A stretch of 37,748 nt of DNA, from IMG/VR virus record IMGVR_UViG_3300005529_000069, positions 1 through 37,748 of that record. One strand, 5' to 3'. Made by a program: the position numbers and the translations under genes. Below, piece after piece: positions 1 to 6,011 of this stretch. Origin of the DNA: a virus. Under the pieces are notes generated by a model that saw only the letters and a list, made by a program, of their open reading frames with translations, did no database searches and had not been told where the DNA came from. The number at the start of each line of letters is the position of its first letter. Within the stretch, counting starts at the first letter, position 1.

Positions 1-590
1 GCAGCGACATGCTCAGCCCACGTTGGGACCCCGCGTGCCCGCCGATACTGCCGATCACGGTTTCGCCTGGCCGCTCGGCAAGATTCGCAGCGACAGTTCC
101 AGTTCACGTAGGTGCTGTTAGTCCCGTGCTGCACGGTGGCCGGTATCTCGCCGGCAGGGGTGAGTCGGGTTCGTGCGACGTGTTCTCGGTGGCAAGCGCG
201 GCAGCGTCGACGACCTAACGGCGTGATGAGGGTGTTCTCGGGCGTGTATTCGTGACCGTGCTTGCAGTGCGTCTTCCGCGCATAGGCGCGGCGGGTGTTC
301 TCCGCGGGCGTGACGGGCTCCAGATGCGCGGGGTTGACGCACGGCGGGTTGTAACAGAGATGATCGACATGCAACCCGGCGGCGATCGGTCCCACGAGGG
401 CGACATATGACACGCGGTGCGCTGTCGTTCTGAAGTGCGTGCCGTCTTCACGCCGCAGTCTGATGACGCCGTAGTTCTCTTGAGTGCGATCGCCAGTCCA
501 GCACCAGCAGCCCGTCTCCGAGTCGACCCGCACTTTCGCCTCGAACCGCTTGTCGGCGGCAGCCAGGTCCTCGACGGTAAAGACGGTCAC
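1..590 (-). CDS. HNH endonuclease (HNH_3 type), C-terminus cut by window edge
   Basis: Reading leftward from a GTG at 590, the frame is open to the window edge (196 codons) although an in-frame TGA lies just upstream of the GTG. The core HVDHLCYNPPCVNPAHLEP has the H..H..C..N..C...H spacing of small phage HNH nucleases. A zinc-ribbon-like tail follows (CKHGH, then CRACHRE, then CRCESC). The GTG overlaps the stop of the preceding gene as GTGA, so the two are translationally coupled. Family members nick or cut DNA, either as homing enzymes or in packaging; which applies here is unknown. A purine stretch (GAGAAGG) lies about 11 nt upstream of the start. The real C-terminus lies outside the window or across a circular join. 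Confidence 0.85.
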   Translation of the reverse strand, partial: MTVFTVEDLAAADKRFEAKVRVDSETGCWCWTGDRTQENYGVIRLRREDGTHFRTTAHRVSYVALVGPIAAGLHVDHLCYNPPCVNPAHLEPVTPAENTRRAYARKTHCKHGHEYTPENTLITPLGRRRCRACHREHVARTRLTPAGEIPATVQHGTNSTYVNWNCRCESCRAARRNRDRQYRRARGVPTWAEHVA

Positions 591-817
591 TTCGTCGCTC
601 GCCTTCTCGCGTCATGCGGGAACGACTTTCGAAGGCCCGTGACAACGGAGATGCAAGGTTCGCCGATCGCGGCTCCGCAACCAACGCGGCTACACGAGAC
701 GCGCAACGCCCGGATAGCCGCCTCAGCCCGGTCGGGACGGGACGGCAACGTGCGCCGTGCGAACCGAACCGTGAGGCCAGGGTCAGCGTTGATCCGCCCC
801 GTTGTCTCGGCGGTCAC
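587..817 (-). CDS. Small zinc-binding protein (phage zinc-finger family)
   Basis: 76 residues. The second half holds CSRVGCGAAIGEPC followed by a basic stretch with a His (FPHDARR). This matches the C-x(4)-C-G-A-x(2)-G-x-P-C ... H-x-x-R pattern of a small zinc-binding domain very common in actinobacteriophage early genes. The N-terminal half is basic and Arg-rich without a recognisable domain. The start overlaps the stop of the xis-like gene by ATGA and the stop overlaps the HNH start by GTGA, so it sits in the middle of the early leftward operon. Nucleic-acid binding is likely, but no specific function is known. Confidence 0.7.
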   Translation of the reverse strand: MTAETTGRINADPGLTVRFARRTLPSRPDRAEAAIRALRVSCSRVGCGAAIGEPCISVVTGLRKSFPHDARRRATK

Positions 818-999
818 GCCGACGCTGCTTCGGCATCGCGAAGCGCGGTCACGTCCTCCTCGCGGAAAAGGAACGCACCGTTGGGGCCGGGGAGCTTCTG
901 CGCGACTGGCAACGCCCCCGACTCGACCAGGCGGTGTACGGTGCGGACGGACTTACCGAGCAATAGCGCAACTTGGGGCGCAGTAAGCAGTTCGGCCAT
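814..999 (-). CDS. MerR/AlpA-like HTH protein, probable excisionase or Cro-like regulator
   Basis: 61 residues, nearly all one winged-HTH domain of the excisionase/MerR type: LTAPQVALLLGKSVRTVHRL is the helix-turn-helix, followed by a wing (GAFLFREEDVTAL). It is the first gene of the leftward early operon and is divergent from the repressor. The ATG at 999 lies 6 nt after a CATGAT -10 box, so the mRNA is probably leaderless. This position and fold fit either a directionality factor partnering the integrase at 1605 or the Cro-equivalent of the switch; the sequence alone does not decide. Confidence 0.8.
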   Translation of the reverse strand: MAELLTAPQVALLLGKSVRTVHRLVESGALPVAQKLPGPNGAFLFREEDVTALRDAEAASA

Positions 1000-1005
1000 A
1001 GGCGC

Positions 1006-1034
1006 ATCATGCGCTATTGGCGCACGTCACGCAA
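1006..1034 (-). promoter_or_regulatory. Early leftward promoter, leaderless
   Basis: On the minus strand, -35 TTGCGT (1034-1029), a 17-bp spacer and -10 CATGAT (1011-1006). The ATG of the xis-like gene begins 6 nt after the -10, where transcription would be expected to start. A TGGCG/CGTCA dyad sits inside the spacer. Confidence 0.6.
1018..1029. promoter_or_regulatory. Putative repressor operator (dyad, 2-bp spacing)
   Basis: TGGCG-CA-CGTCA, an imperfect inverted repeat of half-site TGRCG placed between the -35 and -10 of the early promoter. The same half-sites recur at 1098-1113 and 2429-2444, though with a 6-bp spacing there. The spacing difference is the main weakness of the call. Confidence 0.4.
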
Positions 1035-1089
1035 GGGACACGCGCAGCGCGTTCAGGTCATCTTTGGCTTACCTCTCGACCTGTTCCGC

Positions 1090-1117
1090 TTGACGCATGG
1101 CGCGCATACGTCACAAT
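1090..1117 (+). promoter_or_regulatory. Repressor promoter, leaderless
   Basis: TTGACG (1090-1095), a 16-bp spacer and CACAAT (1112-1117). The ATG at 1124 starts 6 nt later, the same geometry as the divergent early promoter, implying a leaderless mRNA. The spacer is filled by a TGGCG-N6-CGTCA dyad, which would allow autoregulation. Confidence 0.6.
1098..1113. promoter_or_regulatory. Putative repressor operator (dyad, 6-bp spacing)
   Basis: TGGCGCGCATACGTCA: half-sites TGGCG and CGTCA around 6 bp, lying between the -35 and -10 of the repressor promoter. A further TGACG immediately upstream (1091-1095) gives a third half-site. Confidence 0.45.
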
Positions 1118-1123
1118 GCCGTT

Positions 1124-1564
1124 ATGACGACTTCCCTGCCTGCGGCTCCCCCGTGGACCCTCGGCTGGCGGCTGCGCCGGTCGCTGGAGTTCGCGGGCGT
1201 CAGCCGCGAAGCGATGGCCCAGCACCTCGGCGTCGCCGTCTCGACCATCACCCGCTGGACGCACGACGACTTCAAGCGCCCACCGAACAGGGCGAACCTG
1301 CTCGCATGGGCTCAGATCACGGGTGTCCCGCTCGAATGGCTGGAGGGCGACGAGGCGTCAGCGCCCGCTCCTGAGCCGGTCACTCTCAGTGACAAAGTGG
1401 CTGACGCGGGCGCGACAACTACTGCGAGTAAGCGGAAGCCGCAAACCGCGACACGCCGACGCTCAAAAGTGCACGGTACCCCTTCGTACCTGTCAGATTA
1501 CGAGAACATGAACTCGGGCACAACGGTTCCCACCGCAGATGCGCACTGCGCCGCTGCTGCTTAG
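1124..1564 (+). CDS. Phage immunity repressor (HTH)
   Basis: 146 residues from ATG 1124. A longer reading from ATG 1097 is possible, but it would begin inside the promoter, so 1124 is preferred. The N-terminal third carries a Cro/CI-type HTH (SREAMAQHLGVAVSTITRWT), followed by a conserved-looking LLAWAQITGVPLEWLEG segment. The C-terminal half is Ala/Thr/Ser/Arg-rich and looks disordered. It ends TADAHCAAAA, which resembles an ssrA-type degradation tail. It is divergent from the xis-like gene and upstream of the integrase. That is the order of phages in which attP lies inside the repressor gene, but no attP core was identified here. Confidence 0.8.
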   Translation: MTTSLPAAPPWTLGWRLRRSLEFAGVSREAMAQHLGVAVSTITRWTHDDFKRPPNRANLLAWAQITGVPLEWLEGDEASAPAPEPVTLSDKVADAGATTTASKRKPQTATRRRSKVHGTPSYLSDYENMNSGTTVPTADAHCAAAA

Positions 1565-1604
1565 AAGCGGGGCCTGTCCCCGCCGCATTGGCTGGGAAGG
1601 CTCG

Positions 1605-2417
1605 ATGACGCAACTGATCGACGACTACAGGAACTGGCTGGTCGCCTCCGGGGCATCACCGGACACGGTACGCGCCCGCTGCAACGCCGCTAAGCGGCTG
1701 CTGGCAGTCGCCGGCACCGAGGATCCGACACAGATCAAGCCGACTGATCTCGTGCGGGTCCTCGCGTCCGTCGAGGCCCGCTGGTCAAAGGCGACCTACT
1801 TCCACCACGCGAAGAACTTCGGTCACTGGTGTCACTTCGCGGGCCTGCGCGTCAACTTCACCGAGGGTGTCGTGAAGCCGAAACGGCCCCGCAAGAACCC
1901 TCACCCTGCCGACCTCGCCGACTTCCGCCGCGCGGTCGAGCTCGCGAAGCCGGACGAGGCGATGATGCTGCTGCTCGCGGCCTACGCGGGCCTGCGGGTG
2001 CACGAGATCGCCAAGGTACGGGGGGAGCACCTTCGGGACGGCTGGTTGTTTCTCGTCGGTAAGGGGAGCAAGGACGCCAACATTCCGGTGCACCCGGTGC
2101 TCGCTCTGCAAGCCGAGAACTGGCCCTCGGAAGGATGGTGGTTTCCGGGGCAGAAGGAGGGGCAGCCGATCTCGCGCGGCACCGTCTGGCGTCGGATGAC
2201 GAGGGCGCTGCGCCGGGCTAACCCGCACACGACGGCCACGCCGCACGCAGTGCGGGCGCTCTACGCGACCATGTTGGTGAACCTCGGTGTCGACTTGCAG
2301 ACCACGCGAGAACTGATGCGCCACAGCGACCTCGGCTCGACGCAGTTCTACGTCCAGACCGGCGACGAACGGCTGAAAGCGGCTATCGGCCGCTTGCCTG
2401 ATTTCACCGTCGCCTGA
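1605..2417 (+). CDS. int: Tyrosine-family integrase
   Basis: 270 residues from ATG 1605, chosen over an upstream ATG at 1539 because GGGAAGG lies 4 nt before it and the upstream start overlaps the repressor. The N-terminal core-binding SAM-like domain spans about residues 1-85. Catalytic residues are visible: R131 (AGLRVHE), K153 (VGKGSK), H214/R217 (HAVR), H240 (MRHSD) and nucleophile Y249 (TQFYVQT). The length is normal for small actinophage integrases that act without a large arm-binding domain. It would integrate the genome at a host attB; the att core is not identified. It follows the repressor, so it may be expressed in the lysogenic direction. Confidence 0.95.
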   Translation: MTQLIDDYRNWLVASGASPDTVRARCNAAKRLLAVAGTEDPTQIKPTDLVRVLASVEARWSKATYFHHAKNFGHWCHFAGLRVNFTEGVVKPKRPRKNPHPADLADFRRAVELAKPDEAMMLLLAAYAGLRVHEIAKVRGEHLRDGWLFLVGKGSKDANIPVHPVLALQAENWPSEGWWFPGQKEGQPISRGTVWRRMTRALRRANPHTTATPHAVRALYATMLVNLGVDLQTTRELMRHSDLGSTQFYVQTGDERLKAAIGRLPDFTVA

Positions 2418-2428
2418 CCTTCTTTGTA

Positions 2429-2444
2429 TGGCGCGTGCGCGTCA
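2429..2444. promoter_or_regulatory. Third putative repressor operator, upstream of a lysogeny-side gene
   Basis: TGGCGCGTGCGCGTCA has the same TGGCG-N6-CGTCA layout as 1098-1113. It lies just 3' of the integrase and upstream of a possible -10 (TAACGT, 2452-2457). It could place the 2485 gene under control of the phage repressor. Confidence 0.4.
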
Positions 2445-2484
2445 TTCGGCGTAACGTCGCCCTTGTCGGGTTTCGGGAGGTCTG

Positions 2485-2886
2485 ATGGCTGGCAAAGGCT
2501 GGGGCATTCTCGCGGTCGGCGTCGTCGCGGCCGCCGTCATCGGCTCGCAGATGCACAGCGGCAGCAGCCCGAGTACCGGCAGCCCGTCGAGCACCTCGAA
2601 CCTGCCGTGGTCGGGTGAGTCGGTCGACCAGCAGCGCTACGACGCTTTCGTCGCCTGCCAGCATTTCGTCAACGAGCGGCTGAAGGCTCCGTCGACGGCG
2701 AGCTACCGGGACTGGTTCGGCGACCAGAAGCCCGCCGTGTCCGGGTCGGGGCGCGGTCCGTACACGGTCGTGTCGACGGTGGATTCGCAGAACTCGTTCG
2801 GGGCGCAGCTACGGTCGGACTTCTTGTGTGTGGTGACGCGGGACGCGAGCGACACCTGGCATTCGCGGCGTGTCGTTGTCGGCTGA
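2485..2886 (+). CDS. Membrane-anchored or exported protein, possible lysogenic conversion factor
   Basis: 133 residues with GGGAGG 4 nt before the ATG. Residues 4-21 form a hydrophobic segment (WGILAVGVVAAAVIG) that could be a signal anchor. A Ser/Gly/Pro linker follows, then a compact domain beginning DAFVACQHFVNERLKAPSTASY and containing a second Cys (FLCVV). This pattern (CQ-FV-x-RLKAPSTA ... YTV-x-VDSQNSFG) recurs in small actinobacterial membrane or lipoproteins of unknown function. The two Cys could pair outside the cell. Placement between integrase and late-gene terminus, in the lysogenic orientation and behind a possible operator, suggests a prophage-expressed surface protein such as a superinfection exclusion factor. 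That role is an inference. Confidence 0.7.
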   Translation: MAGKGWGILAVGVVAAAVIGSQMHSGSSPSTGSPSSTSNLPWSGESVDQQRYDAFVACQHFVNERLKAPSTASYRDWFGDQKPAVSGSGRGPYTVVSTVDSQNSFGAQLRSDFLCVVTRDASDTWHSRRVVVG

Positions 2887-2900
2887 GGACGCAGAAAGGT

Positions 2901-2980
2901 CCCCCCGTCCCGTGCCGACGACTGCGCTAGGTCGTCTGTACGTCGCAAGGGGGCCAGCGACGTGGCACGGGAACGGGGGG
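2901..2980. repeat. Three-way-junction inverted repeat / candidate structured RNA
   Basis: An outer 16-bp stem pairs 2901-2916 with 2964-2980 (one bulged A at 2972). Inside it two hairpins stand side by side: 2917-2922 with 2931-2936 (6 bp, 8-nt loop) and 2940-2946 with 2957-2963 (7 bp, 10-nt loop). Only 2937-2939 are unpaired at the junction, so 29 base pairs are made in 80 nt. No U-run follows on either strand, so it is not a classic intrinsic terminator. It starts 14 nt after the 2485 gene stop and lies upstream of the Cys-rich gene. Confidence 0.75.
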
Positions 2981-3017
2981 TGCGGGAGAAGGCGGGAAGT
3001 TGTCGGGGGTTCGGCGT

Positions 3018-3200
3018 ATGGTTCGGGGTGTGACAGCAGACGCGGCAGAGCGTGACCCGCGCGTCGTTCACGGTCCGAACGGGATGACCGTCTGCCTGCC
3101 GTGCGCGGTCAATGAGCACGAGTCCTGCCAGCACGGCAAGGATGGCATCGTTTGCGACGGGTGCGCGATCTGCCTCGCGGTGCTGCGCCCGGGCGTCTAG
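3018..3200 (+). CDS. Cys-rich mini-protein, probable zinc-binding
   Basis: 60 residues from ATG 3018; GTG 3030 and TTG 3000 are alternatives. The C-terminal half carries CLPC, ESCQH, and VCDGCAIC: six Cys plus His in about 25 residues, spaced like a compact zinc knuckle or ribbon. GGGGG lies 8 nt before the ATG. A TATGGT box at 3017-3022 would instead favour a leaderless start at GTG 3030. The stop codon shares a CTAG with the stop of the convergent late operon. I do not recognise a named family. Confidence 0.6.
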   Translation: MVRGVTADAAERDPRVVHGPNGMTVCLPCAVNEHESCQHGKDGIVCDGCAICLAVLRPGV

Positions 3201-3352
3201 CCCATCACGTCCTGTTCGCTGTTCGGCCCGACACGGCGGCGAGCGAGGTACGGGGCTACGCCGTACAGCCATATCGGCCAGACGATGCCGCGCCGGAACG
3301 CCTCAGCCGCGCACAGCGCCCCGACCGCGGGCAGGACGAGTAGCCGTTTCAC
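3197..3352 (-). CDS. Small basic protein with hydrophobic segments, last late gene
   Basis: 51 residues from a GTG overlapping the preceding stop as GTGA. A hydrophobic N-terminus (LLVLPAVGALCAAEAF) is followed by a second apolar stretch rich in Trp and Tyr (GIVWPIWLYGVAPYLA) and an Arg-rich end. It may be a small membrane protein. It ends the leftward late operon: its TAG (3199-3197) and the TAG of the plus-strand gene (3198-3200) share the palindrome CTAG. Family unknown. Confidence 0.6.
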   Translation of the reverse strand: MKRLLVLPAVGALCAAEAFRRGIVWPIWLYGVAPYLARRRVGPNSEQDVMG

Positions 3353-3522
3353 GGCAGTTCGCCGAGCAGCGCCGCTATCTCCCGTTCGTCCTCACGGATG
3401 CGGGACTCGGCGAGCTCGACGGCGACCTCGGCGCAGTGGACGGCGTCGTGTTCGTCGTCGCGGAGCAGTTGGATTCGTTCGCGGATCTCTGTCTCGGCGT
3501 CGCCGAGCGTCCAGTCGGTCAT
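3349..3522 (-). CDS. Small acidic helical protein
   Basis: 57 residues, ATG overlapping the GH71-like gene stop as ATGA and its own stop overlapping the next start as GTGA. Composition is acidic and Leu/Glu/Arg-rich (EIRERIQLLRDDE, ELAESRIREDEREIAALLGEL) with heptad-like spacing, so it is probably a short coiled coil. Unknown function; its coupling places it with the lysis/envelope genes. Confidence 0.65.
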   Translation of the reverse strand: MTDWTLGDAETEIRERIQLLRDDEHDAVHCAEVAVELAESRIREDEREIAALLGELP

Positions 3523-5060
3523 GGCAGGCTGCTCGCGGCGACGTATCCGAGGTCTTGCACGACCGGCTTGTCGGTGACGGGGTAGGGCGAGGTGACGGAG
3601 GCGACGGACTTGCCGTCGCGGGTCACTTCTGCGGACACCGAGCCCGTGACGAGTACCGCGACTGTTGCGGAGACGCCGGCGGGAGCCGAGGCGGGCGCTA
3701 AGTCGTCTATGGTCACCAGCGCGGGCGCAGTAAGGAAACTCAACGCTTCGACGACGTCTCCTGGCGGCGTCTGCCCGGCGTTCTTCATCAGCTTCGTCTC
3801 CGGGTACGACGGTTTCGCCTGCCACGGCTGCTGACGGTGCGTGAGGATCACCGCGTCTTGGAGGATGGTCGGCGGGGTGCCGAGCTTGTACCAGGCGGCG
3901 TAGTAGCTGGAGACGTCGAGGAACGCCCGCCCGTGCTGCATCGACGGCTGGTTCGCTGTGCCTTCGGTGTGGTCGTTCCACGTGATGAGCTGGACGGCGT
4001 CCGCGTCGTTGTCGATGGCGATCTGCCAGGTGGTCCGCAGGTTCCCGGTGTTCTGCGCCTCCCAGAACCGGCCCTCACGCGGACGCTCATCCTGCACCGA
4101 CACGGGCTGCATCCACTTCAAGCCCTTCGCCCGCGCAGCCTTGATGCGAGCGGCTGAGCCGGTCGGGCTGCTCCCGGTCGGGTCACGGGTACCCCACTCG
4201 GTGATCCCGTAGGCGATGGGTGCGTACTCGTCGATATGCGCGGTCGCGGACAGAAACAGCGGCCAGAACGCGACCGGCGTGTTGTACGTGCCGGTCAGCA
4301 GGAGAAGGAACTGCTTCCACCAGTCGACCGGGTGCGTCTCCGCGTGGAACGGCGCGACGACCAGCCGGCCGTCGTCGAGGCGGTAGCAGGCCGGGTTGGC
4401 CGCGGCGACCTTCGCGATAGCCGCGGCGAGCTCGTCGGCGGTCTTGCGGCCCGGACCGGACGTCATATCCGGCATCAGGCACACCGTGAATCCGCCGTGG
4501 TTGTTGGCGGCGTCGAGCAGGCATTGGACGACCCGCGCGTTGCGTTTCGTCCCGGCGTCGGAGCCTTCGCCGGGGAAGTTGAACAGGTTGACGGTGAACC
4601 CGTCGATGCCGTACGCGGCGGCGTTGGCGACTTCGGTTTCGGCGTCTTTCGCGAGCCAGTCGACCCCGGCCGGGTACGGGTCGCGGCCGAGGGGCCGGTC
4701 GCGCATCCAACCGCCGTACGCCTTGTGTTTGCCGCCTTCGCCGCCCGGGGTGAGGTATTGCGTCTGGTAGTAGTCGACGTTGGGTGGCTTGTTGTCGACG
4801 CTGATGGGGAGGCTGGGCACGTAGTGCGCGAACACCTTGCGGGGGCTGGCGGCCATCTGGTCGAGCGGTAGCGGGTGCGGCCAGCCGACCGGAGGCGGCA
4901 GCGCGGCGTTGTGGTCGCGGCAGGTCAGTTCGGCGTAGAGCGGCGTGTCCATCAGCCCGATGAGCACGTCGGCGTCGGACGGCTGCGGCCCGACCTGCGC
5001 GTAGATGGTGCGACCGACCTTGCGACCGGTGCGCCACGGCAACTGGTCGTAGGTGGTCAC
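3519..5060 (-). CDS. Glycoside hydrolase, GH71/GH99-like fold
   Basis: 513 residues from GTG 5060 (GTGA overlap). The N-terminal 60 residues look like an adaptor. Residues 70-400 read as a GH71-type TIM barrel: KVFAHYVPSLPISVDNK near the start, YGIDGFTVNLFNFPGEG, GFTVCLMPDMTSG, and near the end DAVQLITWNDHTEGT, the family's characteristic W-N-D-x(2)-E strand end. The last 110 residues are Ala/Val/Thr-rich and Ig-like. GH71 enzymes cut alpha-1,3-glucans, so the expected target is an alpha-glucan or other envelope polysaccharide of the host. The gene is embedded in the lysis region behind holin, but it could equally be virion-borne. The family call rests on motifs recalled by eye. Confidence 0.65.
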   Translation of the reverse strand: MTTYDQLPWRTGRKVGRTIYAQVGPQPSDADVLIGLMDTPLYAELTCRDHNAALPPPVGWPHPLPLDQMAASPRKVFAHYVPSLPISVDNKPPNVDYYQTQYLTPGGEGGKHKAYGGWMRDRPLGRDPYPAGVDWLAKDAETEVANAAAYGIDGFTVNLFNFPGEGSDAGTKRNARVVQCLLDAANNHGGFTVCLMPDMTSGPGRKTADELAAAIAKVAAANPACYRLDDGRLVVAPFHAETHPVDWWKQFLLLLTGTYNTPVAFWPLFLSATAHIDEYAPIAYGITEWGTRDPTGSSPTGSAARIKAARAKGLKWMQPVSVQDERPREGRFWEAQNTGNLRTTWQIAIDNDADAVQLITWNDHTEGTANQPSMQHGRAFLDVSSYYAAWYKLGTPPTILQDAVILTHRQQPWQAKPSYPETKLMKNAGQTPPGDVVEALSFLTAPALVTIDDLAPASAPAGVSATVAVLVTGSVSAEVTRDGKSVASVTSPYPVTDKPVVQDLGYVAASSLP

Positions 5061-5137
5061 GACGTGGCCAGCACGACCACGAGCGCGATGAGCAGGACGA
5101 GGAACGCCGCGGAGAGCAGCGTTGACATGCCGCTCAC
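5057..5137 (-). CDS. 26-residue single-pass membrane peptide in the lysis cassette
   Basis: From GTG 5137 the frame encodes MSGMSTLLSAAFLVLLIALV and a short tail ending VVVLATS. That is essentially one transmembrane helix. The GTG overlaps the holin stop (GTGA) and its TGA overlaps the GH71-like start (GTGA), so it exactly bridges two genes by translational coupling. Possible roles are a second holin, antiholin or lysis regulator. An internal ATG at 5128 would give a 23-residue form. Confidence 0.65.
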   Translation of the reverse strand: MSGMSTLLSAAFLVLLIALVVVLATS

Positions 5138-5457
5138 GGCTTCGGCGCTACCACCGGAGCAGGAGACGCCGGGCCGATCACACCGCGGGTCTTCGCCCAC
5201 AGCGCCGTAGGAATCTGCGAGCGGTGCGCGAGCGTCGTCGCGACCAGCGCAGCGAACACATTGGACAGGTACGTCTTCCAGTTGTCGCCGGGGTTGAAGG
5301 CAACAGTCGGCAGCACACCCGCGAGCGTCGCCAGAGCAACCGTCACCGCGCCGAGCACCCACGCCGGAGCGTGCGCCTTCGTCAACAGACCCGCAGCATG
5401 CGCGGCGAAGTAGCCGACGATCAGAGAGATCGCGAAGGAGATCTGGACGTGGGTCAT
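5134..5457 (-). CDS. Holin
   Basis: 107 residues, ATGA-coupled to the PLD-like gene. Three hydrophobic segments are visible at about residues 5-26, 32-51 and 61-80, then an Ala/Pro-rich hydrophilic C-terminus ending VVAPKP. Size, topology and position two genes after the amidase fit a holin that permeabilises the membrane at the end of infection. The specific holin family was not identified. Confidence 0.75.
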   Translation of the reverse strand: MTHVQISFAISLIVGYFAAHAAGLLTKAHAPAWVLGAVTVALATLAGVLPTVAFNPGDNWKTYLSNVFAALVATTLAHRSQIPTALWAKTRGVIGPASPAPVVAPKP

Positions 5458-6011
5458 GTGGTCCCTGCTTTCGCGGCCCTAGCGGCCATCTGCTTGAGAG
5501 CGTCGGTATGTTCGAGATCGAGCACTCGTCGCGCTTCCACGCAAGCGACGTTGTCCAGTAGGACGGTCAGTTCGTTGTCCTGCAACGACTCACCCGACGT
5601 GGACCAGTTTGTCGACCCTGAGATCCGCCACGTCCCATCGACGACGACCATCTTTCTATGCATAATCTGGTGCTTCTCCGACTGACCGATGGCGACGCTG
5701 TTGCCGGTGAACTCGTGGGAGAACTTCTCGAGGATCGCCTTCTCATGGACGCCGCCCGCCTGCGAGCGGTCGAGGGTGATCTGCACGTAGATCGCGGGGT
5801 TCTTCAGCAGGTCGTCGAGCATCGCGGCGAGTTCGTCATCGTCGAACCCGAACATCGCGACTTGAATCGTCGAGGTGCAGGAGCCGATGACGGCTTTGAG
5901 CGCGTCGTGGACGTTGTCCTCGGGCGAGTAGAACGTCCGCATGGAGTCGGCGTAGCCGGCGAGCAGCGGCGTGGTCTTGAACTGGTCGAGGTCGGTGATG
6001 GCGAGGGTCAT
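5454..6011 (-). CDS. Phospholipase D-like / Nuc-type HKD enzyme
   Basis: 185 residues. A single HKD signature is clear: HRKMVVVD followed by GTWRISGSTNWS, giving H-x-K-x(4)-D and the downstream GSxN motif. One motif per chain matches the Nuc subfamily, which dimerises to build the active site; substrates are phosphodiesters in phospholipids or DNA. It is coupled to the endolysin by ATGA and to the holin by ATGA, so it is co-expressed with lysis genes. No obvious signal peptide. Membrane lipid hydrolysis and DNA degradation are both possible. Confidence 0.8.
   Translation of the reverse strand: MTLAITDLDQFKTTPLLAGYADSMRTFYSPEDNVHDALKAVIGSCTSTIQVAMFGFDDDELAAMLDDLLKNPAIYVQITLDRSQAGGVHEKAILEKFSHEFTGNSVAIGQSEKHQIMHRKMVVVDGTWRISGSTNWSTSGESLQDNELTVLLDNVACVEARRVLDLEHTDALKQMAARAAKAGTT

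Noticed and set aside
1440-1610. tRNA 3' end as attP core within or after the repressor gene
   Set aside because: CTCGTAA on the minus strand resembles a Thr anticodon loop, but the stem does not pair and no T-arm (GGTTCGA..CC) follows, so no tRNA-derived att core can be supported.
2901-2980. Interpretation of the inverted repeat as a tRNA
   Set aside because: The outer stem is 16 bp, there are only two inner hairpins, and there is no anticodon or T-loop consensus.
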